Positions 1 through 9,709 of a stretch of 64,000 nucleotides of DNA are shown here, piece after piece. The stretch comes from Avipropionibacterium sp050157065 (GTDB lineage Bacteria > Actinomycetota > Actinomycetes > Propionibacteriales > Propionibacteriaceae). The stretch is from NCBI GenBank assembly GCA_050157065.1, contig CP189573.1; one strand, written 5' to 3'. Below the pieces are notes generated by a model. That model was given only the letters and a program-made list of their open reading frames with translations, had not been told where the DNA came from and searched no databases. Position numbers and translations under genes: made by a program. Position 1 is the first letter of the stretch; every line of letters starts with the position of its first letter.

Positions 1-1294
1 GCCGCGAGATCTGCGTGGTCGGGTAGAGGTGACCGCCGCCGGTGGTGTCGACGCGGGCGAACGAACTCATGTAGCCCGCCGCCCACATCGTGTTGTCGGG
101 GCCGGTCAGCACGGTCTCCAACACCGCCGGTTGGGCGAAGGAGAACGCGTGCAGCGAGGGCGGCGTCTCCGGCGCGGCCAGGTCGAGCTCGAAGGTGCCG
201 GTCCCGGACAACCCGTACAGGGTGGTCGGATCGGTGGGGGAGGCCACCGCATCGCTGAGGTAGCTGCCGATGTTGGCCACCTGGGTGATCTGCTTGCTGG
301 AGGTGTCGTAGGCCGACAAGATCTTGGCGTTGGTGAACAGCACGGTGTCGGGGTCGGTCGGGTGCTGGACGAACGTGTAGCCCTGCACGCTCAGCGACCC
401 GTTGTCGTTGCCCCAGTACTCGGTGTTGCCGTCCCGGTCGATCACCAGCAGCTTCTTGGAGTGGTAGCCACGGGCGAACACTCGACCGTCGATGTAGGTC
501 ATCGCCGAGATGAACGACTCCGTCGACAGGCCCGGCTGCTTGGTGTCGTCGGTGATCCGCACGACCTCACGGGTCGTCGTGTCGATCCGGTAGATCGCCG
601 GGTCGAACGATCCGGTGGAGATGTACAGCTCCTGCCGCGTCTCGTCCCAGGTCATCCCGCGGACGTACTGCGACTGATCGGGGTCGTCCGGTCCCCATCC
701 TTCGTGCCCCCAGTTCTCGAACTCACCGGTGTCGGGGTGGAACTGCCACAGGTCGCCCCTCTTGTAGGTGCCGATGAAGACCGTGTTGCCCGGCCCGGGC
801 GCCATGGCCCACGGGTAGCCGTCCTTCGGGACCTCGGCATTGATCGGCCCCAGGTCCTCCACGGTCTTGGTGGCCGGGTCGTACCGGTGCAGCGCGTAGT
901 CGTGGTAGGTGGCGACGTAGACCCGACCGTCAGCGGCGACGGTCACGCCCCAGTTGTTGTCAGCCGCGGCGATCGGGAAGCTTCGCAGGGTTTCGCCGGT
1001 CTCGAGGTCGAAGACGACCAGGGTGCCGGGCGCGCTCGTCCCACCGATGCCCTTGAACATCTGGTAGCCGACCGCCCGACCGTCCTCGATGCCGACCTTC
1101 GGCACGCCTCCGATCTGCGACCGGACCGGGGCACCGAGGTAGGTGATCCGCTCGTCGCCAGCAAGGATCTCCTCGACGACCGGGTCGGTGGCCTGGGCCG
1201 GGCCGGTCTCGGCTCGGGCCGGGGCGGCGAGAACGAGCGGGACCAGCAGGGTCAGTGCGAGCAGGCCGACCAGGCACCGGAATGAGCGTCTCAC
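1..1294 (-). CDS. Secreted beta-propeller-like protein (C-terminus outside the window)
   Basis: The frame is open from a GTG at 1294 to the left edge, so about 431 residues are visible and the 3' end is missing. A good ribosome site (AAGGAG, 1302-1307) decides the start. Residues 1-28 form a Sec signal peptide: RR near the start, a long Leu/Val core, then APARA before the likely cut. The mature part has recurring short blade-like segments, for example DGRVYVATYHDYALHRYDP, KDGYPWAMAPGPGNTVFIGT and DGRVFARGYHSKK. These resemble the NHL/SMP-30/YVTN class of beta-propellers. No catalytic residues could be assigned. It is the last gene of a minus-strand run with the beta-galactosidase, 141 bases away. 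An extracellular enzyme or binding protein is possible, but the function is unknown. Confidence 0.6.
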   Translation of the reverse strand, partial: MRRSFRCLVGLLALTLLVPLVLAAPARAETGPAQATDPVVEEILAGDERITYLGAPVRSQIGGVPKVGIEDGRAVGYQMFKGIGGTSAPGTLVVFDLETGETLRSFPIAAADNNWGVTVAADGRVYVATYHDYALHRYDPATKTVEDLGPINAEVPKDGYPWAMAPGPGNTVFIGTYKRGDLWQFHPDTGEFENWGHEGWGPDDPDQSQYVRGMTWDETRQELYISTGSFDPAIYRIDTTTREVVRITDDTKQPGLSTESFISAMTYIDGRVFARGYHSKKLLVIDRDGNTEYWGNDNGSLSVQGYTFVQHPTDPDTVLFTNAKILSAYDTSSKQITQVANIGSYLSDAVASPTDPTTLYGLSGTGTFELDLAAPETPPSLHAFSFAQPAVLETVLTGPDNTMWAAGYMSSFARVDTTGGGHLYPTTQISR

Positions 1295-1435
1295 GGCAGT
1301 TCTCCTTTGATGCGCGGACTGGGGTGGAGCCCATCGTGGTGGCCGCACCACGAGTCCTGCAACCAGTTCCACCGTGTTCCAACGAAACGCCCGGGAGTAC
1401 CCGTGCCACCGGCCCGGTCGCTTCAGCGTCCGGCC

Positions 1436-4339
1436 TCAGCGCTTGGTGAACACCAGCTCCAGTGCCGCCGGCTGCGGGGTGAGCACGTACGCCGGCAGCA
1501 CGCCCGGACCGCAGGCCGCCGTACCGACGCCGTGCTGGGCCGCATCGATGATCAGGTGGGTCCGATCGGTGGTCGGCAGTTCGTGCGGATGGGCGGCCGC
1601 GACCAGCTCCGCCTGCGACCACGGCCGTACGGTGAACCCGAACGGCTCGCCGGTCACGACGAAGCCGCGCTCCAGGCCGAGTCGCGACACCTTGGTCCGC
1701 GCACCGCTCTCCTGTGGCCGCAGGTAGGGCACCTGCAGCTCGTCCACGGTCGCCGACCACTCGCCCTGTCGGGCACCCTGGCCGCAGTCGGGGTAGGCCT
1801 GTCCGGGGCCGCCGCCGGTCCACGTGACCTTCTTGATCACCTTGTCGACCACGAACTCCAGGCCGATCCGCGCCCAGTAGTCGCCCCACGGGCCCTCGGG
1901 TTCGGCGCGGAACGACAACGCGACCGCGTCGTCGTCGGCGTGCCAGGTCATGGTGGTGATCACCGCGGCCTGCTGGCCCAACGCGCCCCAGCGCTGCCGC
2001 ACCTCGAGCCCGTCGGTCAGGGTTGCCGACAGCAGTCGCGGCTGCAGCAGGTCGAGCCGCTGTCGTTGCCACACCTGGTCGGCCGACCCGTCACCCACCC
2101 GTACGGTGCCGCGCGCCAGGTCGTTGTGGGTCGGGGCGCGGCCCAGCACCAGTTCGGGCCCGCTGACCGGCACCCCGAACAGACTGGTCAGCCGGTGCCG
2201 CCCGTCGAAGCGCGCCGGACCGAGCCGGCCACGATCATCCAGGCGGCGTCGCGGCCTCACCGTCGGTACGGGGGGCGGTTCGGCCACCCGTTGGCCCCAC
2301 GCGATCTCGTACCCGGCCTCGCCCCAGGGCAGGTCCTCGGCGATCAGCGCCGACACCGTGACGGTGCCCGACCCTGCCTTCCGCGGCAGCGTCATCGTGG
2401 TCTCCTCGCCGGACTCCAGCACCGGCACGTCGAGCTCGCCATGCTTGCGACCGGCCGTCCACACGAAGGACAGGTGGCTGGTGTCGCGGTGGTCGTAGCC
2501 GTTGCGGATCGTCACCCGGTTGTCGGCGATGCTGATCCGGACCGGCTCGGCGACCTTCTTGAAGTCGCGCAGTGCCGGTTTCGTGGTCAGGTCGGGAAAC
2601 ACGCAGCCGTCGGTGACGAACGCCCCGTCGTGCAACGGTTCGCCGAAGTCGCCGCCGTACGCGAAGAACTCCCGACCATGATCATCAGTGGTCCGGATGC
2701 CGTGGTCGATCCACTCCCAGACGAAGCCGCCGGCCAGCCGGGGGTGGGTCTCGAACAGCTCCTGGTACTCCGACATCCCACCCGGCCCGGTGCCGAGGGC
2801 GTGGCCGTACTCACACAGCACGAACGGCAGTCCACTGCGATGTCGTTGCAACTCCGGGTCGGCCAACGGCTCCTCGCGCCCTTCACCGATCGCGAGGACG
2901 TCGGCGTGGCTGGTGTACATCTGCGACCACAGCCCGACCTTGCCCGAACGCTGGTCGCCCTCGTAGTGCAGCAACCGGTCCGGGTCCCGATCGTTCGTCC
3001 AGTCCGCCATCGCGGCCAGGTTGTCGCCGTCGCCCGCCTCGTTGCCCAGCGACCAGCAGAACACCGACGGATGGTTCTTGTCGCGCTCCACGGTGCGGTG
3101 CATCCGGTCCAGCAGGGCGTCACGCCAGGCCGGCTCCTTGGCCGGGTCACCGTCGAAGTGCCCCGACACGAAACCGTGGGTCTCCAGGTCGTTCTCCACC
3201 ATCACCCACAACCCGAGCTCGTCGGCCAGGTCGCAGAACCAGGCGGCCGGTGGGTAGTGGGAGGTGCGGACCGCGTTCACGTTGTGCTGCTTCATGATCA
3301 GCAGCTCGGTCCGGGCACGCTCCGGGCTGACGAAGCGACCATGATCAGGATCGAACTCGTGGCGGTTCATGCCGCGCAACAGGATCGGGCGACCGTTCAC
3401 CATCAGCTGTGCGTCGACCACCTCGATCCGGCGGAACCCGACCTGCAGCGTCACCTGCTCGGTCGCGGTCGACACCACGACCCGGTAGCGGTGCGGGGTC
3501 TCCGCGGTCCACGGTCGGACCTCGGCGACCGGATGCCGCTGGTCGGCCGGCACTCCTGACAGGCCCAACTCGGGGCAGTCGATCACCGCCGCGCCGTCAC
3601 TGCTGACCTCGACGGTGAGCTCGCCGTCGCCGGTGGAGGGGTCGTAGTCGGCGTGGACGAACACGTCCTCGATGCCGCCGACCGGTCGCGCCAGCACCTC
3701 CACGTCACGGAAGATGCCCGGCAGCCACCACATGTCCTGGTCCTCGGCGTAGCTGGCCGCCGTCCACTGGAACACCCGCACCGCCAGCACGTTGTCGCCG
3801 GCCCGGGCGAATCCGGTGAGGTCGAACTCGTGGGTCAACCGGCTGCCGCGGATGGTGCCCAGCCGCTCGCCGTTCAGCCACACCGTGGCACCGGCCTCCA
3901 CGCCGCCGAACCGGAGTCGGGCATGGGGCAGGAACCGGTCGTCCAGCTTGAAGCGGGTCACGTGGTCGCCGATCACGTTGTCGTCGGGCACATGGGGCGG
4001 ATCCACCGGGAACGGGTACTGCACGTTGGTGTACCACGGCGCACCGGTGCCCTGCCCGGCACGGGGTTGCAGTGCCCAGTGGCCGGGGACGGTCAGGTCG
4101 CCCCAGTCCTTGCCCGATCCGGTGCCGGTCTGCCACCCGTCATCGGGGGTCTCGGCCGCCGAGGGGGAGAAGCGGACCCGCCACGTCCCGTTCAGCGACA
4201 GCACCGGCGCATCACTGTGCAGCCACGCCCGCGGTGGGCAGGTGCCCTCCGGTGGTGCGATCGACTCGATCTCGGTGAGCAGGTCAGCGGCAGGACGGGA
4301 CAGCTCGGCATTCACCCGCACCAACCTAGTACCAGACAA
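1436..4339 (-). CDS. lacZ: Beta-galactosidase, glycoside hydrolase family 2
   Basis: Hydrolyses terminal beta-galactosides such as lactose, probably in the cytoplasm since no signal peptide is present. The 967 residues follow the LacZ plan: sugar-binding jelly roll (about 50-220), Ig-like domain (220-305), TIM barrel (305-600), a second Ig-like domain, and the C-terminal small-chain domain (about 690-967). The acid/base Glu is E434 in SLGNEAG. The nucleophile is E510 in LCEYGHALG, and NRHEFDPDHG is also typical. The length is close to the 1023 residues of E. coli LacZ. The TTG at 4339 is a weak start, and GTG codons at 4321 and 4315 are in frame and equally possible. The metal transporter lies upstream on the same strand, with only a small tandem repeat between them. 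Galactokinase is encoded separately near 26 kb. Confidence 0.9.
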   Translation of the reverse strand: MSGTRLVRVNAELSRPAADLLTEIESIAPPEGTCPPRAWLHSDAPVLSLNGTWRVRFSPSAAETPDDGWQTGTGSGKDWGDLTVPGHWALQPRAGQGTGAPWYTNVQYPFPVDPPHVPDDNVIGDHVTRFKLDDRFLPHARLRFGGVEAGATVWLNGERLGTIRGSRLTHEFDLTGFARAGDNVLAVRVFQWTAASYAEDQDMWWLPGIFRDVEVLARPVGGIEDVFVHADYDPSTGDGELTVEVSSDGAAVIDCPELGLSGVPADQRHPVAEVRPWTAETPHRYRVVVSTATEQVTLQVGFRRIEVVDAQLMVNGRPILLRGMNRHEFDPDHGRFVSPERARTELLIMKQHNVNAVRTSHYPPAAWFCDLADELGLWVMVENDLETHGFVSGHFDGDPAKEPAWRDALLDRMHRTVERDKNHPSVFCWSLGNEAGDGDNLAAMADWTNDRDPDRLLHYEGDQRSGKVGLWSQMYTSHADVLAIGEGREEPLADPELQRHRSGLPFVLCEYGHALGTGPGGMSEYQELFETHPRLAGGFVWEWIDHGIRTTDDHGREFFAYGGDFGEPLHDGAFVTDGCVFPDLTTKPALRDFKKVAEPVRISIADNRVTIRNGYDHRDTSHLSFVWTAGRKHGELDVPVLESGEETTMTLPRKAGSGTVTVSALIAEDLPWGEAGYEIAWGQRVAEPPPVPTVRPRRRLDDRGRLGPARFDGRHRLTSLFGVPVSGPELVLGRAPTHNDLARGTVRVGDGSADQVWQRQRLDLLQPRLLSATLTDGLEVRQRWGALGQQAAVITTMTWHADDDAVALSFRAEPEGPWGDYWARIGLEFVVDKVIKKVTWTGGGPGQAYPDCGQGARQGEWSATVDELQVPYLRPQESGARTKVSRLGLERGFVVTGEPFGFTVRPWSQAELVAAAHPHELPTTDRTHLIIDAAQHGVGTAACGPGVLPAYVLTPQPAALELVFTKR

Positions 4340-4340
4340 C

Positions 4341-4372
4341 GCCCGTACGTGGTCGCGCCCGTACGTGGTCGC
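4341..4372. repeat. Perfect 16-bp tandem repeat, two copies
   Basis: GCCCGTACGTGGTCGC occurs twice back to back and fills nearly all the 36 bases between the metal transporter and lacZ. It shares GCCCGTACG with the four-copy 20-bp repeat upstream of prfA. Its role is unknown. It leaves little room for a separate lacZ promoter. Confidence 0.85.
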
Positions 4373-4375
4373 GGC

Positions 4376-5314
4376 TCAGCCGTCGTCGGATGCGTCCGGC
4401 TCGGCCGGCAGCATCGGCACCTCGGCGGTGATGCCTTCATAGGCTCGCGGATCCTCCCGGGGCTCGAGGTGGGTGGTGAGATGCAGCGTGGGGAACTCCT
4501 CGGCCACCGCGGCCTCCACCTCCTCGACCAGGTCGTGGCCGCGGGTGACCGACCAGGCACCGGGCACCAGCACGTGGCAGGTCGCGAACTGCTGGTGCCC
4601 CGACTGCCTGGTCTGCAGGGCGTGGAAGGCGACCTCGTCGGAGGCGTAGCGGGCGATGATCGCTGCGATCCGACGGTTCTCGTCGTCGGACAGGGTGCGG
4701 TCCATCAGCCCGTGCACCGACTCGGTGATCAACTTCGACCCGGTCACCACGATGTTGACGCCGACCGCGAACGCCACCACGGGGTCGAGCCGGTCCCAAC
4801 CGGTGAGCACCACCAACAGCACGCCGATCACCACGCCGGCCGAGGTGATCACGTCGGTCATCAGGTGCTTGCCGTCGGCCCGCAGGGTGATCGAGTTGTG
4901 CTGGCGACCCGCGCGGAGCAACACGATCGCGACGGCACCGTTCACCGCCGAGGCGATGACCGAGATCGTCAGGCCGATGCCGACCTGTTCGATCGGCTGC
5001 GGATCGATGAAGCGGGTCACCGCCGTCACCAGGATGACCGCCGCGGCGATGAAGATCATCACGCCTTCGAGGGCGGCGGAAAAGTACTCCGCCTTGGCAT
5101 GACCGAAGTGGTGGTCGTCGTCGGCGGGCCGGGCCGCCACCCGCAGCGCGATCAGGGCCGCCACCGCCGCCACCAGGTTGACCACCGACTCGGCGGCGTC
5201 CGACAGCAGGCCGACCGACCCGGTGACCCACCAGGCCCCGGTCTTCAAGGTGATGGTCACGATCGCGGCGGCGATCGACAACCACGCGAACTTGGTCAGA
5301 CTGGCCCGGGACAC
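4376..5314 (-). CDS. Cation diffusion facilitator family metal transporter
   Basis: Inner-membrane divalent metal/proton antiporter that exports ions such as Zn, Fe, Co or Mn. The 312 residues match the family. There are six hydrophobic segments in the first 215 residues, with the metal-site regions LLSDAAESVVN (about 36-46) and HLMTDVITS (about 150-158). A polar DDDHHFGHAK loop lies near 65-74. A soluble ferredoxin-like C-terminal domain (about 215-300) contains HLTTHLEP. The GTG at 5314 is the start that fits the first membrane segment. The substrate metal cannot be told from sequence. Its stop lies 37 bases before lacZ, so the two may share a transcript without an obvious functional link. 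Confidence 0.88.
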   Translation of the reverse strand: MSRASLTKFAWLSIAAAIVTITLKTGAWWVTGSVGLLSDAAESVVNLVAAVAALIALRVAARPADDDHHFGHAKAEYFSAALEGVMIFIAAAVILVTAVTRFIDPQPIEQVGIGLTISVIASAVNGAVAIVLLRAGRQHNSITLRADGKHLMTDVITSAGVVIGVLLVVLTGWDRLDPVVAFAVGVNIVVTGSKLITESVHGLMDRTLSDDENRRIAAIIARYASDEVAFHALQTRQSGHQQFATCHVLVPGAWSVTRGHDLVEEVEAAVAEEFPTLHLTTHLEPREDPRAYEGITAEVPMLPAEPDASDDG

Positions 5315-5450
5315 CCCGACATTGTTCCATCTCGGCCCGATGTCCGGTGGGTGGAGTCGCGTCCGACGCCACGACGGGTCGGCTTCGGAGCGCTACCGAT
5401 CGGTATCTCACCCCATGTCGATCAGCGTCGTCCGAAGTAGGGTGACGCCC

Positions 5451-6461
5451 ATGATCGACGGATTCGAGATCGGCCACGCCGGCCGCGACGAGGCGGGGTG
5501 GTTGACCGGTACGACCGTGGTCGTGTGCCGTGCCGGCGCGATGGGCGGTGTGGACGTCCGCGGGGGCGGCCCGGGCACGCGCGAGACCGACCTGCTCGAC
5601 CCGGTCACGATGATCCCGGCAGTGCACGCGGTGGTGCTGACCGGGGGCAGTGCGTACGGGCTGGCCGCGGCCGACGGCGTGCTGAACGGGCTCGCCGCAG
5701 ACAACGTCGGCTTCCCCGTGGGCGCGCTACCGCACCAGGTCGTACCGATCGTGCCGGCTGCGGTCATCTTCGACCTCGGTCGGGGTGGTGAGTTCGGCAA
5801 TCGCCCGACCGCCGAGCTCGGCGCCGAGGCACTGGCGGCTGCGACCACCGATGACCCCGCACAGGGCTGCGTGGGTGGCGGCACCGGGGCCGTCGCCGGC
5901 GGCCTGAAGGGCGGTTTCGGGTACGCCGAGACGCGGACCCCGCAGGGGGTGGCGGTCGCTGCCGCGGTCGTCGTCAACGCCGCCGGCTCGGTGATCGACC
6001 CGGCCACCGGTCGGCTGTACGCCGACCGTACGCACCAGTTGCCCGACCCGACGCCGGAGGAGCTGGCGGACCTGGTCAACCTGCCCGCCGGGGGAGCGCT
6101 GGCCACCACGATCGGCGTGATCATGACCGACGCCGAGCTGACGAAGCCGCAGGCCAACAAGGTCGCCCAGGTGGGTCACGACGGGATGGCTCGCGCGATC
6201 CGTCCCCTGCACTCGATGTTGGACGGCGACACCGTGTTCTGCCTCGCCTCGGGGAAGCGGCCGATGCCCGACCACCCCGCCGACGCCCTGCTCGCGCTCA
6301 ACGACATCCTGGCCGCCGGCGCGGACGCGTTCACCGACGCCATCGCCCAGGCCCTGATCCACGCAGAGGCCAGGGGGGACTGGGCCGCGCTGGTTGACCT
6401 GGCACCCAGTACGGTGTCCAGCGCCATCAGCAGCACCAGCTCGGAGGAAGAACTGTCATGA
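5451..6461 (+). CDS. P1 family peptidase (DmpA/BapA-type aminopeptidase)
   Basis: About 336 residues of the P1 (DmpA) family. These Ntn-fold enzymes self-cleave to expose an N-terminal Ser or Thr nucleophile and remove amino acids from short or beta-amino peptides. Visible family features are GTTVVVCRAGA near the N-terminus, VVLTGGSAYGL, the probable processing and active-site stretch CVGGGTGAVAGG, and KPQANKVAQVGHDGMARAI. There is no signal peptide, so it should be cytoplasmic. The ATG at 5451 was chosen; an in-frame GTG at 5442 is possible. The gene ends in an ATGA overlap with a peptide-binding lipoprotein. It therefore heads an operon with a complete peptide ABC transporter and probably digests the imported peptides. 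Confidence 0.85.
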   Translation: MIDGFEIGHAGRDEAGWLTGTTVVVCRAGAMGGVDVRGGGPGTRETDLLDPVTMIPAVHAVVLTGGSAYGLAAADGVLNGLAADNVGFPVGALPHQVVPIVPAAVIFDLGRGGEFGNRPTAELGAEALAAATTDDPAQGCVGGGTGAVAGGLKGGFGYAETRTPQGVAVAAAVVVNAAGSVIDPATGRLYADRTHQLPDPTPEELADLVNLPAGGALATTIGVIMTDAELTKPQANKVAQVGHDGMARAIRPLHSMLDGDTVFCLASGKRPMPDHPADALLALNDILAAGADAFTDAIAQALIHAEARGDWAALVDLAPSTVSSAISSTSSEEELS

Positions 6462-7936
6462 GGCGACGCAGCCTACTCGGCCTGGCCCTGCTGGCCCCGG
6501 CCATCGCGTCCTGTACGCCGGGTCCCTCGGAGGCCTCACGTGACCTCGTCGTCGGGGCCACCGCCCAGCCGCCCGCGCTCGACCCGGTCGTCAGCGACGC
6601 CGCGGCGATCCCGCAGGTGCTGCTCTACAACCTGTACGAGACGCTGCTGAAGCTGGACGACGCGGGCGAGATGCAGCCACTGCTGGCGACCGACTGGACC
6701 GTCAGCGACGACCGGCTGGTCTACACGTTCACCTTGGACGATCGCGCCAACTTCCCCGGCGGCCGGAAGCTGACCGCCACCGACGTGGTGTGGTCCATCG
6801 AACGGGTCCGCAGCGAGGGGACACCGGTGCTGCAGGCCCAGCACGCGGCGGTGGACGCGGTCGAGGCGACCGACGAGCAGACGGTGACCGTACGGCTGTC
6901 GCGGCCGTCCAACTCGTGGCTGTTCTCGATGACGTCGACCGCCGGCATGGTGTTCGACTCCGAGGCCGACGGTGACTGGGCCTCGCAACCGGCCGGCTCC
7001 GGCCCGTACACGTTGACCAGCTGGTCCAAGGGTGCCGACCTGGTGCTCGGCCGGCGCGACGACTACTGGGGTGACGCCCCGTACGCCGCGCAGGTGACGA
7101 TCCGCTACTTCGCCGACCCGAACGCGTTGAACGCGGCGATGCTGTCGGAGCAGCTCGACATCCTCTCCAACGTCCAGGCGCCGCAGGCGCTGGCCCAGTT
7201 CGAGGACCCCGCGCGGTTCACGATCATCGAGGGCACCACCCAGGGTGAGGTGGTGATGGGGTTCAACAACTCCGGTCTCCTGGCCGACAAGCGTCTCCGG
7301 CAGGCGATCAACCACGCCGTCGACCGGCAGGCGCTGCTCGACACCGTCTGGGCCGGTCACGGCACGCTGATCGGCTCGATGGTGCCGCCCACCGACCCGT
7401 GGTACGAGGACCTGTCCGACACCTACCCGTTCGATCCGGCGCGGGCCAGTGCACTGCTCACCGAGGCCGGCTACACCAAGGCCACCCCGCTGCGGTTGCG
7501 GGTCCCGACGATCCCGTACGCGACCGCGTCGGCCCAGTTCGTGGCGAGTCAGCTCCGTGAGGTCGGCTTCGAGGTGACGACCGACGAGCTCGAGTTCCCG
7601 GCCCGCTGGCTGGACCTGGTGTTCACCAAGGCCGACTACGACATCTCGATCATCTCCCACGTCGAACCGCGCGACATCGTCAAGTGGGCCGATCCGGAGT
7701 ACTACTGGCGGTACGACAATCCGGAGGTGCAGCGGCTGGTCGCCGAGGCGGACGTCGGCACCCAGGAGGAGCAGGTCGAGAAGTTCAAGCAGGTCGCCCG
7801 GATCCTTGCCGAGGACGCGGTCGCGGACTTCCTCTTCCTGTTGCCCAACCTGGTCGTGACCAAGCCGGACATCGACGGCCTGCCGCAGAATGCGACGACG
7901 CTGGCGTTCGACCTGACGGACCTCAGCCGGGCATGA
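6458..7936 (+). CDS. Peptide ABC transporter substrate-binding lipoprotein (SBP family 5)
   Basis: 492-residue extracellular binding protein of the dipeptide/oligopeptide (DppA/OppA) family. The N-terminus is a lipoprotein signal: RRR, a Leu/Ala core and the lipobox AIASC with Cys19 as lipidated residue. Family features include LVVGATAQPPALDP after the signal, TPLLATDWTVSDD-like and TATDVVWSIERV segments, and LRQAINHAVDRQALLD in the second lobe. The gene starts by ATGA overlap with the peptidase and is followed after one base by the first permease gene. The substrate is inferred to be peptides from the family and from the linked peptidase; nickel or opine binders share this fold. Confidence 0.9.
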   Translation: MRRRSLLGLALLAPAIASCTPGPSEASRDLVVGATAQPPALDPVVSDAAAIPQVLLYNLYETLLKLDDAGEMQPLLATDWTVSDDRLVYTFTLDDRANFPGGRKLTATDVVWSIERVRSEGTPVLQAQHAAVDAVEATDEQTVTVRLSRPSNSWLFSMTSTAGMVFDSEADGDWASQPAGSGPYTLTSWSKGADLVLGRRDDYWGDAPYAAQVTIRYFADPNALNAAMLSEQLDILSNVQAPQALAQFEDPARFTIIEGTTQGEVVMGFNNSGLLADKRLRQAINHAVDRQALLDTVWAGHGTLIGSMVPPTDPWYEDLSDTYPFDPARASALLTEAGYTKATPLRLRVPTIPYATASAQFVASQLREVGFEVTTDELEFPARWLDLVFTKADYDISIISHVEPRDIVKWADPEYYWRYDNPEVQRLVAEADVGTQEEQVEKFKQVARILAEDAVADFLFLLPNLVVTKPDIDGLPQNATTLAFDLTDLSRA

Positions 7937-7937
7937 C

Positions 7938-8900
7938 GTGTACGTCGCGAGGCTGATCGGCAAGCGGGCGGCGATCTTCGTCGCGAGCCTGTTGGTGGCC
8001 TCGGTGATCATCTTCCTGGCCTGTGCGGCTCTGCCCGGCGACGTCGCCCAGGTCATCCTCGGCACCGACGCGACGCCCGCCGCGGTCGAGGCGCTGCGTC
8101 ACGAGTTGGGCACCGACCGACCGTTGATCGTGCAGTACCTGCACTGGATCGGCGGCCTGCTGACCGGTGACTTCGGCCATTCGTACCTGACCCGGACGCC
8201 GGTGGCCACCGCCATCGCCGACCGGTTCGCGGTGACCGCATGGCTGGTGATCGGCTCGATGCTGCTGGCGCTGGTGATCGCCGTCCCCCTGGGGATGTGG
8301 GCGGCGGCACGTCGGCAGCACGTCGACGGATTCTTCGCCAGTGCACTGTCGCAGGCCGGGCTGGCCATCCCCGCCTTCTGGGCCGGGATCATGCTGGTCT
8401 GGGTCTTCGCGGTGCGGCAGCGCTGGTTCCCCGCCGGCGGCTACACCCCGCTCACCACCGACCCGGCCCGCTGGGCGTGGGGACTGGTGCTACCGGTGGT
8501 GGCGCTGTCGCTGGTGCAGGGAGCCGTGCTCACCCGCTACGTCCGCTCGGCCTTCCTCGAGGTGCTGGGTGAGGACTACCTGCGGACCGCCCGCGCCATC
8601 GGGTGGCCGCGGTACTCCGCCCTGCTGCGGCACGGGCTGCGGAACGTGGCGGTGCAGGTCGTGACCGTGCTCGGCCTGCAGTTGAGCACACTGTTGGTGG
8701 GGGCGATCGTGATCGAGCAGGTGTTCGCGATCCCGGGCCTCGGCTCACACCTGCTCGCCGCGGTCGCCGAACGGGACCTGATGGTCGTGCAGGGCACCGT
8801 GATGGTGCTGGTGTTCGTGGTGTTGTTGATCAACTTCCTGGTCGACCTGTCGTACCTGGCGATCGATCCCCGGTTGCGGACGCGGCGGGCCGTACGGTGA
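7938..8900 (+). CDS. Peptide ABC transporter permease, DppB-like
   Basis: 320-residue integral membrane subunit of the DppB/OppB type. A hydrophobic N-terminal segment is followed by the periplasmic-side loop typical of this subunit (LRHELGTDRPLIVQYLHWI) and then five membrane segments. The EAA-type loop that contacts the ATPase is EDYLRTARAIGWPRYSALLRH, around residue 210-230. Translation starts at a GTG one base after the stop of the binding-protein gene and ends by GTGA overlap with the second permease, so coupling is expected. It pairs with that permease to form the channel. Confidence 0.92.
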   Translation: MYVARLIGKRAAIFVASLLVASVIIFLACAALPGDVAQVILGTDATPAAVEALRHELGTDRPLIVQYLHWIGGLLTGDFGHSYLTRTPVATAIADRFAVTAWLVIGSMLLALVIAVPLGMWAAARRQHVDGFFASALSQAGLAIPAFWAGIMLVWVFAVRQRWFPAGGYTPLTTDPARWAWGLVLPVVALSLVQGAVLTRYVRSAFLEVLGEDYLRTARAIGWPRYSALLRHGLRNVAVQVVTVLGLQLSTLLVGAIVIEQVFAIPGLGSHLLAAVAERDLMVVQGTVMVLVFVVLLINFLVDLSYLAIDPRLRTRRAVR

Positions 8901-9709
8901 AGCGGGCGAATCTGGTGGTCGGGGTGGTGCTGGTGGCGTTGGTCGTTCTCACGGCCGTCGTGTCATGGGTCTGGACCCCGCACGACCCGATCCGGGTCAA
9001 TCCGGCCACGGTGCTCCGGCCGCCGGGATCGACGTACCCGTTGGGAACTGACGGGTTCGGCATCGACATCCTGAGTCGACTGATGGTGTCGGCGCGGGCC
9101 TGCCTGCTGATCGGGGTGATCGCGGTCGGGATCGCCGCGGTGCTTGGCGTCCCGCTGGGCGTGGTGGCCGGGCAACGCGGGGGTTGGTTGTCGGAGGTGA
9201 TCATGCGGGCCACCGACATCTGGTACGCGTTCCCCGCACTACTGTTGGCGATCCTGCTGGCCGCGGCCGTCGGGGCGTCCACGGTGACGGCGATGGTGGC
9301 GATCGGACTGGCGACGGTGCCGGCCTTCGCCCGGATCGCCCGCGCCGGGACCGTACAGGTGATGTCACACGACTACGTCTCGGCGGCACGGGTGTCGGGC
9401 ACCCGGCCGACCATGATCGCCGTCCGGCACGTGCTGCCCAACATCGCGCCGGTGATCGGGGTGCAGGCGTCGGTCTCGTTCGGCATCGCGATCCTGGCCG
9501 AGGCGGCACTCAGCTACCTCGGGTTGTCGACCCGACCGCCGACGCCGACCTGGGGCAGGATGTTGCGCGATGCGCAGACCTACCTGTTCTCCAATCCGGA
9601 GCTGGCACTGTGGCCCGGGCTGGCGATCGGGTGTGCGGTGCTCGGGTTCAACCTGCTCGGCGACGGCCTGCGCGACCTGCTCGACCCGCGGCTGAAGGAG
9701 ATGCGATGA
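8897..9709 (+). CDS. Peptide ABC transporter permease, DppC-like
   Basis: 270-residue second channel subunit of the DppC/OppC type, with one N-terminal membrane segment, the short conserved stretch YPLGTDGFGIDILSR, and five further segments. The EAA loop is DYVSAARVSGTRPTMIAVRH. The family's C-terminal region SYLGLSTRPPTPTWGRML is present. The GTG start overlaps the stop of the DppB-like gene (GTGA), and its own TGA overlaps the ATG of the first ATPase gene (ATGA). An upstream in-frame extension exists but has no membrane-protein character and overlaps dppB, so the short form was chosen. Confidence 0.92.
   Translation: MKRANLVVGVVLVALVVLTAVVSWVWTPHDPIRVNPATVLRPPGSTYPLGTDGFGIDILSRLMVSARACLLIGVIAVGIAAVLGVPLGVVAGQRGGWLSEVIMRATDIWYAFPALLLAILLAAAVGASTVTAMVAIGLATVPAFARIARAGTVQVMSHDYVSAARVSGTRPTMIAVRHVLPNIAPVIGVQASVSFGIAILAEAALSYLGLSTRPPTPTWGRMLRDAQTYLFSNPELALWPGLAIGCAVLGFNLLGDGLRDLLDPRLKEMR

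Noticed and set aside
29..1285. Long plus-strand open frame opposite the first gene
   Set aside because: It is Gly/Arg/Val/His-rich with no domain and no ribosome site, and mirrors a minus-strand gene with a signal peptide and strong ribosome site.
1307..3559. 750-codon plus-strand frame opposite lacZ
   Set aside because: It is an antisense shadow of a clear GH2 enzyme. High G+C keeps such frames open.
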